Positions 61,871 to 64,000 of a stretch of DNA of 64,000 nucleotides are shown one piece after another; the first letter of the stretch is position 1, and every line of letters starts with the position of its first letter. The position numbers and the translations under genes are program-made. Origin of the DNA: Triangularia verruculosa (lineage: Eukaryota > Ascomycota > Sordariomycetes > Sordariales > Podosporaceae); NCBI GenBank assembly GCA_033296885.1, contig MU863968.1, positions 82,349-146,348 on the forward strand, read 5' to 3'. Under the pieces are notes generated by a model. That model was not told the origin of the DNA. It saw nothing but the letters and a program-made list of their open reading frames with translations, and did not search any database.

Positions 61871-62637
61871 ATGGTACACCAGCTCGATCCAGGCTGCTTA
61901 AGGTACATTCAATCTTGCGGCTATTCCTTCTTTGTCGTCTATATGTTGGGCGCTTGACCAGATGTGTGTACATTTGGGCGGGGTTCCTCAGCCGACGAGC
62001 TGTTATCTCAGATTACGGTGGCCCTCCTTCGTTAGATCTACCGATTGGACCATCTTAATTATCTCCCTGTATGTTACACGCACCAACTCTAGCACCAGCT
62101 CCCACTTCAAATCTCTGCACTGGTCCCATGGTTTATTCAACTTGTGCCCAGACTCGCCATATCGCGCTTTGGATCATTGATACCTTCTTTGTGAACTAAG
62201 GACCTTGAAGATTGTAGATTTGGATGAGACGGTATGGGGGGACTTTCCACCACTCACCGGCTATCCCCTTGTCCTTGGGGGTTTGCTCTCCAAACACTGT
62301 TCGTACGTAGGTACCTACCTAGATAGGTACCTTGGGCACATTGCCGAACTGTAACTGAAGAATAGGGCCAGCAGCATAAGGTAAGTATACCTGCCCATTA
62401 ACGTTTGGTATCGACTTGGATGCAGGCATCACGGTCTGGCAATTTGCCATGTTATCGGGCTGCGCAGAAGCCCAACATATGCTGCGTCGGAATTGATCGT
62501 AAGCATGCATCTCGCTGCAATTTTCACTGGGCCAGTAGGTTGATATACTGAAATTGAATGAGGTGGCTAGGTAGGTAGTTCTGGATGCGGCTTTGATCCC
62601 GAACCTCTCAGTACCAAGTATCGTAAATATCTGCGCG
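61871..62637. other. Intergenic region
   Basis: No gene seen. It contains the palindromic TAGG island at 62303-62332 and another tetranucleotide island at 62567-62578. Confidence 0.5.
62303..62332. repeat. Palindromic TAGG/CCTA tetranucleotide island
   Basis: GTACGTAGGTACCTACCTAG followed by ATAGGTACC. It consists of overlapping TAGG and CCTA units in inverted orientation and is one of about sixteen such islands in the window, all outside coding exons. Confidence 0.8.
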
Positions 62638-63087
62638 ATGATCACCCAGCAAGATCCGCCCTATCTTGTGGTCTTCAGCAAAGCCACAAACGCCTTTGAA
62701 CTCTCTTGCTTCCGACCTCCAACCCAAGCTCTCGTCTCGAAACTACTGGTCTTGAGAACAAATGCTGACATGGAACTTGACAACGGCGTATATGGTAAGG
62801 TTTAACATCTCATTGTCGTAGGAGAAAATTCCTGTGAATGAACATTAACGAGTTCGTTTTATGTTCATTAGGACAGAATAGGTAAGGTAGGATCAGCTGC
62901 CGCGTTGATGTACCTAGCTGACGAAGCAAAGTATATACCTATCTTCAGCAATTCGTTTTCCGCCCTCGAAAAGATTCGTCGAGCGCCAAGAGCACTTTGC
63001 GATTTTAAAAGAACCCTTACAAGGGCTCTTTGTGCACTTGAAGAAATAGGGAGATGCGTGAAATTAGGTACCGTACTCCGAATATAA
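62638..63087 (+). CDS. Possible small spliced gene, unknown function
   Basis: Two frames, 62638-62787 and 62872-63087, can be joined in phase by an 84-bp intron (GTATAT..TTAG), giving 121 residues. The second half (ALMYLADEAKYIPIFSN, LEKIRRAPRALCDFKRTL) looks helical and protein-like; the first half is less so. No family is recognised. A GTAAGG donor at 62795, eight bases downstream, would break the frame. It lies near the accessory gene cluster and could be a real small gene or debris. Confidence 0.25.
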
Positions 63088-64000
63088 AGACACAAGAATC
63101 TCCGATAGCTTTTTGCTTGCCCGTCCTGTTCAGATCCTCGGGTAGGTAATTAGGCAGTTATTCGCTAGAATGCTTCTCATTACATGTCCCTGTGATATTC
63201 TCTGTTCAATAAGCATCTTCATGTCAGGGTTCTAATGCGGATAGCACACACCACTCACACACATCAAATTTAGCTTCTCCTCTCCCGCTTTCAACTTATC
63301 TCTTAACTCAAGCTGAACAACCAACGGCAGCTGTGTAAGTTGCTCAAATACTTTGCAGACTTGGAAGGCTTCACCAAATCTGGTTACGCAGTATGTAGGT
63401 AGCTAGGTAGTTACTTTGCCTTTTAAGAATACTCCTCGATTTTGGCTGAACGTCGAAGGTGGATAATTACAAGATACCTTGACTGCAAAACCGATGCTGG
63501 TCCGCCTAGCGGTCCGAATCGCAGAAGGTGTGGAGCGAAGCTCCCACTTCTAGAAGGGCTCCACCCTTCCATAGGACCCACTTTAACATTCGAAATTCCC
63601 CGAACCATTGAAATGGACCAATGAAAAGCCTGAGAACTATTGGTCGCCAATGCCACGGTTGGCTGTTTTCCTTATTTACAGTAAGTAGAGCTTTCGCGCC
63701 AGCCACTGCTCACATCATCAATGATTCCAGCTACTGCGTACTGTCTAGGTACCGTATATACACTCTCGACACTCAACCAACTCGAAAGTGTCCGAGCGCA
63801 GGCACGAACCGCCTTTGCACCAAAATTTGGGGCCCACCAGCGCCACAATCGCTGAAGTGGATCCGGAGTGGATCCGATCGAAGGCGAAGATTCAGACTTT
63901 TGGTGTACACCTCTCCCAGGGTTTTTATTGTTAGCGTTTTACAAGCCCCACAAAACAACAGGGCAATATGTCAACGATCAGCAGCCACATACGCAATATC
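63088..64000. other. Intergenic region to the right edge
   Basis: No supported gene. Short overlapping frames (60-77 codons) occur on both strands around 63423-63706. TAGGTAGCTAGGTAG occurs near 63396. Confidence 0.45.

Overview
The window is nuclear DNA of a filamentous ascomycete, most likely a sordariomycete (Sordariales-like). The reasons are short GT..AG introns of about 55-180 bp, fungus-specific families (an Ecl1-type zinc protein, a NACHT_N/NACHT/WD40 NLR, a FST1-type MFS transporter, a HeLo-like signalling protein, HUL4), and relic DNA that looks damaged by repeat-induced point mutation (RIP). I saw no tRNA, rRNA, CRISPR array or intact transposon.

Layout. 0-4.4 kb: the 3' part of a DUF7514/RS-rich gene, then a spliced MFS sugar/polyol transporter. 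4.4-32.4 kb: about 28 kb of gene desert (16.1 kb plus 11.5 kb), interrupted only by one small intronless gene of the Ecl1 (extender of chronological lifespan) family at 20.5 kb. 30-39 kb: an accessory island with AT-rich relic DNA, a 1,773-residue NLR (NACHT_N, NACHT, diverged WD40) and two recognisable coding relics. One relic is a mutated, inverted copy of the C-terminus of the transporter at 2-4 kb. 39-54.6 kb: a conserved housekeeping block with a DET1-type histidine phosphatase (-), a PRKRIP1/DUF1168 protein (+), the chaperonin subunit CCT3 (-), a single-pass membrane protein with a Pro/Thr-rich ectodomain (-) and the HECT ubiquitin ligase HUL4 (-). 54.6-64 kb: a second accessory region with three or four small spliced genes on the + strand.

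The most interesting part is the set of small genes at 56.5-61.9 kb. The gene at 59.6-60.7 kb joins an N-terminal helical HeLo-like/SesA-type domain to a disordered linker. Its tail carries three imperfect repeats exactly 30 residues apart, with the N/S/Q/G-rich, beta-prone character of HET-s-related amyloid motifs (HRAM). The two flanking genes share a different short motif, DGAIQ-x-N-[IL]-N. It sits at the extreme N-terminus of one protein and near the C-terminus of the other, the same topology as known receptor/effector amyloid-signalling pairs. In the second gene a tandem splice acceptor decides whether the motif is made. I propose this as a candidate amyloid-signalling (programmed cell death or allorecognition) locus. 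It rests on reading the sequence alone and was not checked by search or experiment.

Coordinates of spliced genes were worked out by hand from splice consensus and reading-frame continuity. Conserved genes (CCT3, DET1, HUL4, NLR, transporter) are secure. The small genes at 56-63 kb are predictions.
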